Assembly: GCA_034432635.1 (NCBI GenBank)
Contig: DAOUBK010000064.1
Coordinates: 3,029-67,028, forward strand
DNA from: Roseiflexus sp034432635
GTDB taxonomy: Bacteria > Chloroflexota > Chloroflexia > Chloroflexales > Roseiflexaceae
Direction: 5' to 3'
DNA: 64,000 bases
Shown here in pieces: positions 15,743-24,544 of the stretch; within the stretch, counting starts at the first letter, position 1; each line of letters begins with the position of its first letter. A model generated the notes under the pieces. That model saw nothing but the letters and a program-made list of their open reading frames with translations. It was not told the DNA's origin and did not search any database. The position numbers and the translations under genes are program-made.

Positions 15743-16768
15743 TTAGCCCTTGTTGCCTGATCGCTGCAATGCCTCCTGCGGGCTCCGAACAGTTGCAACA
15801 GAGCGTGCGGATTTCAGCGCGCAATTGCTCCATCGCTGCAATGCCTCCTGCGGGCTCCGAACAGTTGCAACGTCGCCGATTCCAATGCCCTGCTGCGTCA
15901 GAGTGAGCGCCACTTTCGACGAGATACCGCTCAACGTTACATCGCATCCGAGCAGTTTCAACGCCTGTGCCGTATCGACAATCGCTCTCGCAACCATCGA
16001 ATCGACGGTTGATACGCCTGAAATATCGATGATGACATGGTGAATACGCTCGCTATGTGCTGCTTCGAGCAGGCGTTGCATCAGCGCCGACGCGCGACGA
16101 CTGTCAACATGCCCGACGATCGGGGCAAACAGGACGCCATCGGCAAGCGTGATCGCGGGTGTTTCAAGGGTGGCAACCAGTTCGAGCAGACGACGTTGCT
16201 CTTCGAGTTGCGTCTGCTGCGCAGCATTGGCTTCTGCCAGCCATTCTACCAGCGACTCTGCCCGTGCACGGGCTTCTTCCGCCTGCCGCCGCGCCACTTC
16301 TACCTGCCGCGTGGTTGTGTTCAGGATGGCGCGCGCCAGCAGCATCAGCCCAACCACAATTGCGTAAACAATCAGGTTGAGCGGATCGAGATAGGGTCCG
16401 CTCCAGCTGGTACGCACCCCCATGAGAAGAACACCGACAACGGCAACCCCAATCACCCAGGGCGAGGAGAGCAGCACCAGCGCCAGCGCCGGTGGAACCA
16501 GCAGCGAAGGGCGATACACCGTTTCAACATCTGCGGCACCAAACACAATAAGGATCACAAACATACACACCAGAACATGCCGCGCATATTCCCAACGGCG
16601 CAGGTATGCCGCGAGTGTAAGCGTTACGATCAGCAGGCCGAGTAGACTGACGATCACCTGCGACCATTCGCCGGCAAAAATCGATAGTGCACCATAGAGC
16701 AACGCGCCGACACCAACTATAGTGCTGATAGCAATGAAACTCTGTCGCTGGGTGATGGTTACAGACAT
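15743..16768 (-). CDS. Membrane RsbR-like STAS-domain protein
   Basis: The 341-residue protein has about five or six hydrophobic segments (residues 10-150), a charged coiled-coil stretch (152-200) and a C-terminal STAS domain (about 203-315) of RsbR type with IIDISGVSTVDSMVARAI. T254 and S257 sit where RsbR proteins are phosphorylated. It could be the sensory partner of RsbS/RsbT at 4.1-4.9 kb, anchored in the membrane instead of carrying a globin-like sensor. The last 40 residues contain VATVRSPQEALQR twice, encoded by a perfect 39-base direct repeat. The start has only a weak AAAGG site. Confidence 0.8.
   Translation of the reverse strand: MSVTITQRQSFIAISTIVGVGALLYGALSIFAGEWSQVIVSLLGLLIVTLTLAAYLRRWEYARHVLVCMFVILIVFGAADVETVYRPSLLVPPALALVLLSSPWVIGVAVVGVLLMGVRTSWSGPYLDPLNLIVYAIVVGLMLLARAILNTTTRQVEVARRQAEEARARAESLVEWLAEANAAQQTQLEEQRRLLELVATLETPAITLADGVLFAPIVGHVDSRRASALMQRLLEAAHSERIHHVIIDISGVSTVDSMVARAIVDTAQALKLLGCDVTLSGISSKVALTLTQQGIGIGDVATVRSPQEALQRWSNCALKSARSVATVRSPQEALQRSGNKG
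15761..15871 (-). repeat. Two perfect 39-base direct repeats flanking a 33-base unique segment (CRISPR-like unit)
   Basis: Copies occupy 15761-15799 and 15833-15871. On the minus strand each begins GTTGCAAC and ends near ATTGCAGCGA, so its ends resemble those of many 36-37-base CRISPR repeats, and the 33-base gap is spacer-sized. The copies lie in frame inside the 3' end of the STAS gene. The alternative is an in-frame partial duplication of that gene's end, since the repeat also encodes a plausible STAS C-terminus. Confidence 0.6.
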
Positions 16769-16824
16769 ATGATGCTGCCTTTCGGAAGAGATGCTACGAT
16801 GAACAACAACATTATCAGGTTACC

Positions 16825-17345
16825 TTACGCAGCCGATTGAACGGGTTGGAGTTCCTGCCGAGCGGCATAAGCCGACCGGATAGCACGTACCGGCAATCCC
16901 GTTACCGTCCAAGCTGGCATCGCTGGCGACCGGATGCTGGAGGCCTATCGAACCGTCTTCGTTCATGAAGGCGTGGTTGATAAGCAGTAGCGCAAAGTGT
17001 GCGCCTTCCAGAGAGAAGTCGTTGTTGCTCCGGTCTGCACGACGCTTCTCCTTGCCTGTCTGCGGGTCGAGGAGGCTTTCGATCTTCCGCGCTGCGCATG
17101 ATCGTCGCACCGACAGATAATCTCACTTTCCCTCGTCCACAATTATCACGCCCTCTACACTTTCTATTGTGCGGACGTGCGACTTGATCACCCGCCATAC
17201 ATCTGTCGAAGTTTTTTGGCGCCCGCCAGCGTGCGTTGCACATGATCGGCGAAGATAGCCCCATTGCCGTGGTTTGCCCGAAGACGCTGATCAGATAATC
17301 ACGGTACAGGTCCAGAAGTTGTCTGTTCTTCGTGCCGCTAAGTTT
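16825..17345 (-). pseudogene. Remnant of a DDE transposase gene (insertion sequence relic)
   Basis: Pieces in several minus-strand frames line up with one transposase: LLDLYRDYLISVFGQTTAMG near the N-terminus (around 17300), DVWRVIKSHVRTIE then VEGVIIVDEGK (around 17150-17200), DPQTGKEKRRADRSNND (around 17050), and RQELQPVQSAA with stop at 16825. The order matches IS4-type transposases with an IVDD.. catalytic segment, but the total is half the normal length. It is frameshifted and internally deleted. No terminal inverted repeats were found. The identification rests on remembered family motifs. Confidence 0.6.
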
Positions 17346-17611
17346 ATCACAACTGCGTAAGGCGAGTTATTCTATACAGACTAGGATACCCTGTGTTTCT
17401 CCTATACAGGAACAGGTTTGAGAGTGACATTGCTTCGTGCCCCTGGGGTTCGGAAATGCTCCACTCCAAAAGCAGTGGGAGAGCGAAAGAAGAGCACAGG
17501 CGGACTACCACCCACCCCAGCCGACGCCGCCTTCCGTGGCCTAGCCGAGCCGGTCCGTCGGGTGCGCCCTGCAAACCTTTCGACAGGAAGTTGTCCTGTC
17601 AGGACGCTCTG

Positions 17612-17640
17612 TTGGGAGCGAAAAGTGCTATTGCTATAAT
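17612..17640 (+). promoter_or_regulatory. Promoter of the hicB gene
   Basis: TTGGGA (17612-17617) and TATAAT (17635-17640) are separated by 17 bases. The gene-free stretch 17346-17611 before it holds nothing else that I recognise. Confidence 0.6.
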
Positions 17641-17681
17641 GTACATAACATCATCCAGCCCTGAGCAGCAGGTGATGCGCA

Positions 17682-17915
17682 ATGGCGGTCCATAATTTTA
17701 CCATCGTGATTGAACCTGATGAGCAAGGCTTTCACGCTTACGAACCGGCTCTACCCGGTTGCCATACGTTTGCCGATACGATTGATGAGGCGCACAGAAA
17801 CATCCTGGAAGCTCTCGAACTCCATTGCCAAAGTTTGTTTGAGGATGGTGAGTCTGTTCCGGTGGAGGGCGAGCCGGTATTCAGCACCTGCCTCTCCGTG
17901 CCGGTAGGTGTATGA
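17682..17915 (+). CDS. hicB: HicB-family antitoxin
   Basis: The 77-residue protein has the HicB fold signature: FTIVIEPDEQGFHAYEPALPGCHTFADT (seen in parts: EPDEQGF, LPGCHTFAD), then EAHRNILEALELHC. HicB neutralises the HicA mRNA nuclease. It is of the short type without a DNA-binding tail. A site AGGTGATGCGCA precedes the ATG. Its TGA overlaps the ATG of a truncated hicA in the order hicB-hicA. With the toxin gone it has no evident function here. Confidence 0.8.
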   Translation: MAVHNFTIVIEPDEQGFHAYEPALPGCHTFADTIDEAHRNILEALELHCQSLFEDGESVPVEGEPVFSTCLSVPVGV

Positions 17916-18079
17916 GCGAGAAACTGCCGCGGATAGATTGCCAGGAATTGAAGAGTTCCGCAACTTGCCTTAAGCAAATCTGCCCAACATCCCCGCTACT
18001 ATCCACAATAATCTCTTACACGTCCACAGGTTATCCACTTCACCGATCTCGCATGAGTGTGCTATACTTGCATTGTTGA
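17912..18079 (+). pseudogene. Truncated hicA toxin gene
   Basis: The reading frame starts at ATG 17912 in a 4-base overlap with hicB. It opens with MSEKLPRIDCQELK, the normal HicA start, then loses all similarity after about 14 residues and ends at a stop at 18077-18079. The catalytic histidine segment (GSHxxY) is missing. This is a 3' deletion of the toxin gene, possibly fused to unrelated DNA before dnaE. Confidence 0.7.
18039..18068 (+). promoter_or_regulatory. Possible promoter of dnaE
   Basis: TTCACC (18039-18044) and TATACT (18063-18068) are 18 bases apart. The leader would be about 190 bases and contains a hairpin with 8-bp arms CACCTGCC/GGCAGGTG (18147-18154 and 18167-18174) without a U tract. 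Confidence 0.4.
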
Positions 18080-18261
18080 CGCCGACAATACCCGCTGTGC
18101 GCTGATTGTTATGTTGAGCCGCTGCATTCTGATGCATTCTGACTGACACCTGCCTGAAATGAGATCGGCAGGTGCTGCTTCACAGGGTATTGTTTGAATG
18201 AATCACCCATTCCAGGTGTAAAACATTTTCTGGATATCGCCAGGCTTTGCGGAGCACTCCT

Positions 18262-21200
18262 ATGAACGATTTTGTCCATCTGCATGTTCACTCCGAGTAC
18301 AGTCTGCTCGACGGCTACGCCGCCACGAGCGCCATCGCCGCGCGTGCAGTCGAATTGGGGATGGACAGTATCGCTCTGACCGACCATGGCGTGATGTATG
18401 GCGTCATGGAGTTCTACACCAACGCAAAGAAAGCAGGTATCAAACCGGTCATCGGGCTGGAAGCGTATATGGCGCCCGGATCACGTCGGGAAGCGACGAG
18501 TCGCGGCGCAAAAAACTATTACCATCTGCTGCTACTGGCGAAGAACGAGGTTGGCTACCGCAACCTGGTGCGCCTGACGACGCGCGCCCATCTTGATGGC
18601 ATGGGAAAGGGCGTGTTCGCCCGTCCACGCATTGACCGGGAACTGCTCGAGCAGTATCACGATGGGTTGATCGTCACATCCGCCTGCATCGCCGGCGAAG
18701 TCATCCAGCGACTGACCGAAAAGCGAAAGGATCAGGCGCACGAAGTCGCTGCCTGGTACCGCGACCTGCTCGGACCCGACAACTATTTCATCGAATTGCA
18801 ACTGCACGACAACACACCGGAACTCGAGGAGATCAACGATGAACTGGTGCGCATTGGGAAGGAACTGGGGATTCCGCTGGTCGTCACCAACGACACGCAT
18901 TTTGTCCGCCCGGAAGACCTCGAAGCACACAAGATGATCCTGGCGCTCGGCTACAACATGACCCTCAAGGAGTTGTGCGCGAAGAACTATCAGATGGACG
19001 CCACCTACCACATTATGTCGGGTGAAGAGATGTGGCGCCGGTTCAAGAAATACGGCACGGCGCCGCTCGAAAATACCCGTCGCATCGCCGAGCGCTGCGA
19101 CCTGACGCTGGAGTTCGGGCGCGTCCAGTTGCCGACGATTGATATTCCCGAAGGACACGATGCCGCCTCGTACCTCCGCCAGATCTGCGAAGAAGGATTG
19201 ATGCGCCGGTTCAACGGCAATCCGCCCGAAGAGTACGTCAAACGCCTTGCGTATGAACTCGATGTGATTAATCAAACCGGCTTCCCCGACTATATGCTGA
19301 TTGTCTGGGATTACGTCAAGTTTGCGCGGGCGCGCGGCATTCCCTGCCTGCCGCGCGGGTCGGCAGGCGCATCGTTGATCCTCTACTGCCTGGGCATCAC
19401 CGATGTCGATCCGGTGAAGAACAAACTCCTCTTTGAACGCTTCCTCAGCCCGGAACGCCTGGAGATGCCGGATATCGACATCGATTTCGCCGATAGTCGC
19501 CGCCACGAGGTACTGGAGTACATCGCAACAAAGTATGGACGTGAAAACACGGCGCAGATCATCACCTACGGCACGCTTGGCGCGAAAGCCGCCCTGCGCG
19601 ACATCGGGCGCGTCCTGGAGATTCCATTGAACGAGGTGGATCGCGTTGCGAAACTCATTCCGGCGCTGCCTGTCGGCACCACGATTGCGCAGGCGCTCGA
19701 ACGGGTGCCGGAGTTGAAACAGATCTATACGTCGAACCCGGACCTGGCGCGACTGATCGATTGGGGGCAGAAAGTCGAAGGACGCATGAAAAGCGTCGGC
19801 ACGCACGCCTGCGGCGTGGTCGTCAGTCGCACGCCGCTCGAAGACATTGTGCCACTGCAACGCACTACCAAGGACGAGAACGCGCTCATGGCGGCGTTTG
19901 AAGGTCCAACGTTGCAGAAGATGGGTCTGTTGAAGATGGACGTGCTCGGATTGACCAACCTCTCGGTCGTCGCCGAAGCGCTGGAGTATATTGCGCAGAC
20001 GACTGGCAGAAAAATGGAACTCTCCGATATTCCGCTCGATGACCCGAAGGTGTTCGAGGCGCTCAGTCGTGGTGAAACCACCAACGTGTTCCAACTCGAA
20101 AGTCCGGGGATGACCCGCTATCTGATGCAACTCAAACCGACCCGCGTCGAAGACCTGTACGCAATGGTTGCCCTCTATCGCCCCGGTCCACTCGAGCAGA
20201 TCCCGGTCTATATTCACAACAAGAACAACCCTCAGGCTATTAAGTACCTCCACCCGATCCTGAAACCGATCCTGGAAGACACCTATGGCGTCATTGTGTA
20301 CCAGGAACAGATTATGCGCCTGCTCCAGGAGGTCGCTGACTATACCCTCGGTCAGGCGTACATCGTCATCAAAGCCATCAGTAAAAAAGACAAAAAGTTG
20401 ATGGCAGAGAACGAGGTGAAGTTCAAGCAGGGGTGTCTCAGGAAAGGATTGACCCAGGAGCAGGCGGATCAGTTGTGGGAACTGATCCTGCCGTTCGCCG
20501 GATACTCGTTCAATCGACCGCACTCGACGCTCTACGGTCTGCTCAGTTATCAGACCGCCTGGCTCAAGGTGAACTATCCGGTCGAGTACATGGCAGCGGT
20601 GCTAAAGGGCTCCGGCGGCGTGACCGACGATATTGCCAAAGCGGTCAATGAATGCCGTCAGCGCGGCGTCCCGGTGCTCGGTCCCGACATCAATACTAGT
20701 GCGCTCGATTTCACGATCCGCGAATTTCGCGATCCGTCCGATGGTCAGATCCGGCGCGGCATCCTGTTCGGGCTGGCAGCGATCAAGAACGTCGGCGCCG
20801 GACCGATCGAGGCGATCCTGCGCGAGCGTGACGCGAACGGTCCGTTTCGGTCGCTGGAAGATGTGTGTGCACGGGTGGATCGTCATGCACTGAACAAACG
20901 CACGCTCGAAAGCCTGATCAAAGCCGGCGCGCTCGATCCGCTCCCCGGCACACGTCGGCAGAAGCTGGCGATCCTCGACACGGCGTTGGAGGCAGGCGCC
21001 CGCATCCAGAAGAACCGTGAAACCGGGCAGATCGACATGTTCGGCAATATCGTCGCCGATACCGACGCCGCGATCGGTGCGATCCCGCTGCCGACGATCA
21101 ACGAAACCCCTGAAGATCGCAAAGAACAACTGGCATGGGAAAAAGAATTGCTCGGAGTCGTCTTTTCGAGCGACCCACGCAAGGCGGCGCTGGCAGATGC

Positions 21201-22098
21201 CGTCATCGACAATCGCGTACCTCTCGCCGTGCTCCGCGACCCCGAAGGGTTGCAGGAATACATGGGTCGGGTGCATACCTTTGCCGGCATGCTGACACGC
21301 GTTCGCGCAATTTCGACAAAAAAGGGCGACGCCATGCTGGTTGCGGCGCTCGAAGATGAACATGAAGATGTTGTCGAACTTGTTGCCTTCCCCAAAGCCT
21401 GCGAAAAATATCGCGATCTGCTCCGCCAGGATGCTCTGCTCATCGTCCAGGCAAAAGTCGACGAGCGCAATGGCGTTGTCCAACTGGTGCTCGAACAGGC
21501 GGCGCACCTCGATCTGTCGGCAGCCGTCCCACCACCAGATGCACCTGAAATGGACCTCGAAGGACTGGCGGAGGAGGACGGCAGCGTTCTTCCCCCTGAG
21601 GGCATTCCGGATGCAACAGTTCTGGATGAAGCGGTGCATCCCGCTGTGCCATCCGTGCCTGCAACCACAGTGGCAACGCCGGCGCCCAGAAATGGAGAGA
21701 CAGGGGCAACATCTCCATCGCCGGCGCCTGCTGCATCACTGGTCACCACCCCTGTTTCGATCATCAAGCCGCACGCTACGCCGCGCCAGCGACCATCTGT
21801 GGCGCCGAACGGCAATGGGCATGACCACCATCCACCACAGGTCAATGGCGGCTCTGCACAGGGACGTACCATGCACCTGCGTTTTCGTCGCACCAGCGAT
21901 CACGATTCCGACATTCGCCTGATGCAGCACATTTACGATCTGCTGCGCGAACGTGACGGCATGGATCAGGTCGTGATACAACTGGACACTGCCGATCGGC
22001 GGGTGCTGCTGCGCATGCGTCGGACGATCACGTGCGATGAAAGACTGATCGGTGCGCTGCGTGATACGCTCGGACCTGAGTGCGTTTCGGTGGAATAG
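18262..22098 (+). CDS. dnaE: DNA polymerase III alpha subunit
   Basis: The 1278-residue protein is the replicative polymerase of the DnaE1 type. The N-terminal PHP domain starts HLHVHSEYSLLDG with intact histidines; the polymerase active-site region contains PDIDIDFAD and the GSAGASLILYCLGI stretch; the helix-hairpin-helix and OB domains follow. Between about residues 1105 and 1195 is a long Pro/Ala/His-rich linker before a short C-terminal domain that begins MHLRFRRTSD. The ATG at 18262 places the PHP motif at the usual distance from the start. Confidence 0.95.
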   Translation: MNDFVHLHVHSEYSLLDGYAATSAIAARAVELGMDSIALTDHGVMYGVMEFYTNAKKAGIKPVIGLEAYMAPGSRREATSRGAKNYYHLLLLAKNEVGYRNLVRLTTRAHLDGMGKGVFARPRIDRELLEQYHDGLIVTSACIAGEVIQRLTEKRKDQAHEVAAWYRDLLGPDNYFIELQLHDNTPELEEINDELVRIGKELGIPLVVTNDTHFVRPEDLEAHKMILALGYNMTLKELCAKNYQMDATYHIMSGEEMWRRFKKYGTAPLENTRRIAERCDLTLEFGRVQLPTIDIPEGHDAASYLRQICEEGLMRRFNGNPPEEYVKRLAYELDVINQTGFPDYMLIVWDYVKFARARGIPCLPRGSAGASLILYCLGITDVDPVKNKLLFERFLSPERLEMPDIDIDFADSRRHEVLEYIATKYGRENTAQIITYGTLGAKAALRDIGRVLEIPLNEVDRVAKLIPALPVGTTIAQALERVPELKQIYTSNPDLARLIDWGQKVEGRMKSVGTHACGVVVSRTPLEDIVPLQRTTKDENALMAAFEGPTLQKMGLLKMDVLGLTNLSVVAEALEYIAQTTGRKMELSDIPLDDPKVFEALSRGETTNVFQLESPGMTRYLMQLKPTRVEDLYAMVALYRPGPLEQIPVYIHNKNNPQAIKYLHPILKPILEDTYGVIVYQEQIMRLLQEVADYTLGQAYIVIKAISKKDKKLMAENEVKFKQGCLRKGLTQEQADQLWELILPFAGYSFNRPHSTLYGLLSYQTAWLKVNYPVEYMAAVLKGSGGVTDDIAKAVNECRQRGVPVLGPDINTSALDFTIREFRDPSDGQIRRGILFGLAAIKNVGAGPIEAILRERDANGPFRSLEDVCARVDRHALNKRTLESLIKAGALDPLPGTRRQKLAILDTALEAGARIQKNRETGQIDMFGNIVADTDAAIGAIPLPTINETPEDRKEQLAWEKELLGVVFSSDPRKAALADAVIDNRVPLAVLRDPEGLQEYMGRVHTFAGMLTRVRAISTKKGDAMLVAALEDEHEDVVELVAFPKACEKYRDLLRQDALLIVQAKVDERNGVVQLVLEQAAHLDLSAAVPPPDAPEMDLEGLAEEDGSVLPPEGIPDATVLDEAVHPAVPSVPATTVATPAPRNGETGATSPSPAPAASLVTTPVSIIKPHATPRQRPSVAPNGNGHDHHPPQVNGGSAQGRTMHLRFRRTSDHDSDIRLMQHIYDLLRERDGMDQVVIQLDTADRRVLLRMRRTITCDERLIGALRDTLGPECVSVE

Positions 22099-22207
22099 AT
22101 CGCGTCCGGCATTGGGGATCACGCGCTCGCACAGACCAATGGATCGTGTCCGGAATTGGGGGATCGCTGCACCGGCGCAGCAGCGCCCTCCAGCCATCAT
22201 GATTGCG

Positions 22208-22242
22208 CCGTCACGCTGCGAGGCATGAGGGCAGCGTGACGG
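22208..22242 (+). terminator. Strong hairpin downstream of dnaE
   Basis: Arms CCGTCACGCTGC (22208-22219) and GCAGCGTGACGG (22231-22242) form a perfect 12-bp stem with an 11-base loop, 110 bases after the dnaE stop. No U tract follows, so it may be a Rho-assisted end or an RNA-stabilising structure. Two similar 23/24-base direct repeats (22098-22120 and 22142-22165) lie between the stop and the hairpin. Confidence 0.5.
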
Positions 22243-22443
22243 TCATCTCCCGCTGCTCAGAATTATACATCAGCCTCCTCTGGATCTGCCCGAAATCTGT
22301 GCAAGCATGATGCAAACCTGTGCAACAAGAACACGGTCTCTTCATATCAGAATATCGCTTCATGCCTTTCTTATGCCATAGAAACCTGTCGTGGCGAAAG
22401 ATGAAAGCAGGATGAGAAATCTTTTCAAAATATGTTCAAAACG

Positions 22444-22472
22444 TTGACAAAGGTTTGTAAACAATATATAAT
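22444..22472 (+). promoter_or_regulatory. Consensus sigma-70 promoter of the ECF sigma gene
   Basis: TTGACA (22444-22449) and TATAAT (22467-22472) are perfect hexamers separated by 17 bases. It is the strongest promoter seen in the window. The surrounding 200 bases are markedly AT-rich. Confidence 0.85.
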
Positions 22473-22529
22473 CGTAGTGTAGCAAAGGCGAGGTACACAG
22501 CCTCACGGGAAGAGAAAAGAGGTTCTTCC

Positions 22530-23168
22530 ATGGTCAATCGATCTTCTGATGAGTACATTCGCACCGCAGCCGCCCCGTCCCATACCGACACTCCAGACGA
22601 CCACATTTTGATCGCGGCAATCGCGCAGGGTGACAGCAGTGCGCTGGAAGTGCTTTATGATCGCTATTCGTCTGTCGTTTACCGCATGGCGCTGCGTATG
22701 TTGAAAAACCGCGAACTCGCAGAAGAGGTTGTCCAGGAAGTCTTCTGGCGTGTCTGGCGCCGTAGCGCGAGTTTTGACGTCGAGCGCGGTCGTGTGGCGC
22801 AGTGGTTGTTCGGCATTGCGCATAACCTGTGCATCGATGAGTTGCGCCGCATGCGCGCCCGCCCGACGCAGGTCTACGAGGATGTTGATCATCCTGTGAT
22901 TCAGCAACTCGCCGATGATCAGATCGACGTGCCGGAAGCGGCGTGGGCATTTGAACAGCGGCGCGTTATCCGCGATGCTCTCGATCACCTTCCCGACACA
23001 CAACGTGAGGCAGTTGAACTGGCGTACTTCGGCGGGTTGTCGCACCAGGAAATCGCCACGAAACTGAACCGTCCGCTTGGAACGATCAAGACACGGGTGC
23101 GCCTGGGGTTGCAGAAACTCGGCGCCTTGCTGACGGCGCGTGGTCTTCAGCCAGGGGATGCATCGTAA
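22530..23168 (+). CDS. ECF-type RNA polymerase sigma factor
   Basis: The 212-residue protein has sigma region 2 (ALEVLYDRYSSVVYRMALR, then EEVVQEVFWRVW) and region 4 (LPDTQREAVELAYFGGLSHQEIA with LGTIKTRVRLGL). This pattern fits the SigK/ECF19-like class. No anti-sigma gene follows: 23169-23557 holds no recognisable coding frame. The gene is itself driven by a near-perfect housekeeping promoter, so control is probably post-translational or through an anti-sigma factor elsewhere. The ATG at 22530 is preceded by AAGAGGTTCTTCC. Confidence 0.9.
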   Translation: MVNRSSDEYIRTAAAPSHTDTPDDHILIAAIAQGDSSALEVLYDRYSSVVYRMALRMLKNRELAEEVVQEVFWRVWRRSASFDVERGRVAQWLFGIAHNLCIDELRRMRARPTQVYEDVDHPVIQQLADDQIDVPEAAWAFEQRRVIRDALDHLPDTQREAVELAYFGGLSHQEIATKLNRPLGTIKTRVRLGLQKLGALLTARGLQPGDAS

Positions 23169-23439
23169 GCGCTGTACGTCCTTCCATGGCTTTCATAATC
23201 CAGCACTCTTTGCGTTATCAGCTCAGTGGTTCGCCGCTGGGCTTGATTATGTTCGAACATCCATCCACACGCCTGAATTCAGAGCATACTTTGTTGGGAA
23301 GGGGTTGTGCCGAATGAGGATGACCGAAATCAATTGCAGTCAACGGTCAGGGCGGCATCGACAATAGCCGATCGACAATGTGCACCGACCTGTATCTCGA
23401 CATAGATCAGTGACTCATACGTATGCAGACCTGCCGCCA

Positions 23440-23468
23440 TTGACAGACCTTCATGTGCGAAGTATCAT
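23440..23468 (+). promoter_or_regulatory. Promoter of the flippase-FAD oxidoreductase operon
   Basis: TTGACA (23440-23445) and TATCAT (23463-23468) are 17 bases apart, about 90 bases before the first gene. The preceding stretch from 23169 shows no gene. Confidence 0.65.
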
Positions 23469-23557
23469 GCCCCTCCGACGCCGGGTATGCAGTGCCGCGG
23501 CATCGCTGCAAGCAACATGGCGCGCGGCTGACCCGCGCTTCTGGAGAGACTTCCTTG

Positions 23558-24544
23558 GTGCGCAATTGGAAGTGGTGGCTGGGAATCATCGTGAGCGCCG
23601 TTTGTCTCTGGATTGCGCTGCGCGGTCTCGATTTCCAGACGTTCTGGCAGGTTATCCGTCAGGCGAACTACTGGTGGCTTGCGCCTGGCATCGGTGTTTA
23701 TTTCCTCGCGGTCTGGGCGCGCACGTGGCGCTGGCACTACATGCTGCGTCACCTCGCGCCAATCCCTGTGTCGCGTCTGTTTCCTATCGTTGTTATCGGG
23801 TACATGGGCAATAATGTATACCCGGCGCGCGCAGGCGAGGTGCTACGATCGTATGTCTTGAAGCGGAAGGAGCACGTGCCGATCAGTGCATCCCTGGCGA
23901 CCGTGGTGCTCGAGCGTCTCTTCGATGGTCTGGTGATGCTCCTGTTCGTCTTCGTGACGCTGCCGTTCGCCCCGCTGCCTCCGGTGTATTCCTCGCTGGT
24001 CACCATCCTCAGTGTCGTCTTCCTGGCAGCGCTGGCGGCGTTTCTGGTCATCGCCGCGCGTCCCGAACGCATAAGCCGGGCATATGCCTGGACGGTCGAG
24101 CGGTTCGTGCCAACACGGTTCCGCCCTCTGGTTCACGGGTTGTTCGACCGCTTCGTCGAAGGGTTGCAGTCGCTGCGTAGTCCACGTGACCTGGCGTTGA
24201 TCTTTGTGTCATCGACGCTGATCTGGTTGACTGAAACCGGCAAGTACTGGTTCGTCATGCATGCCTTTCCGTTCGAGACATCGTTCCTGGTGCTGATGCT
24301 CATGACGGCAGTGGTGAATCTGTTTACGACCCTCCCTTCGACTCCCGGATACATCGGTACATTCCACGTGCCGGGTATTGCGGTGTTGATGGCGTTCGAC
24401 GTCGATCAGGCAATTGCAACCAGTTATACCGTCGTGTTGCATGTGGCGCTCTGGTTGCCGATTACCGCACTTGGCGCCTGGTACATGCTCAGCGAGCGTC
24501 TGGGATGGGGCGATTTTGGCAGGACGACGGAGGCAGTGCGGTGA
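23558..24544 (+). CDS. Flippase-like / LPG-synthase-TM-family membrane protein
   Basis: The 328-residue protein has about eight hydrophobic segments and the family landmarks RTWRWHYMLR, GYMGNNVYPARAGEVLRSY and ATVVLERLFDGL, then TTLPSTPGYIGTFH. Members of this UPF0104/LPG-synthase-TM family are implicated in lipid or lipid-linked glycan translocation and synthesis. The GTG at 23558 is chosen as the start because GGAGAG precedes it and the first membrane segment follows directly. Its stop overlaps the GTG start of the next gene by four bases. Confidence 0.8.
   Translation: MRNWKWWLGIIVSAVCLWIALRGLDFQTFWQVIRQANYWWLAPGIGVYFLAVWARTWRWHYMLRHLAPIPVSRLFPIVVIGYMGNNVYPARAGEVLRSYVLKRKEHVPISASLATVVLERLFDGLVMLLFVFVTLPFAPLPPVYSSLVTILSVVFLAALAAFLVIAARPERISRAYAWTVERFVPTRFRPLVHGLFDRFVEGLQSLRSPRDLALIFVSSTLIWLTETGKYWFVMHAFPFETSFLVLMLMTAVVNLFTTLPSTPGYIGTFHVPGIAVLMAFDVDQAIATSYTVVLHVALWLPITALGAWYMLSERLGWGDFGRTTEAVR

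Noticed and set aside
18532..20523. 663-codon open frame opposite dnaE
   Set aside because: It is a GC-rich shadow of dnaE with no coherent protein features; the same applies to long antisense frames opposite lysS, metH and pcrA.
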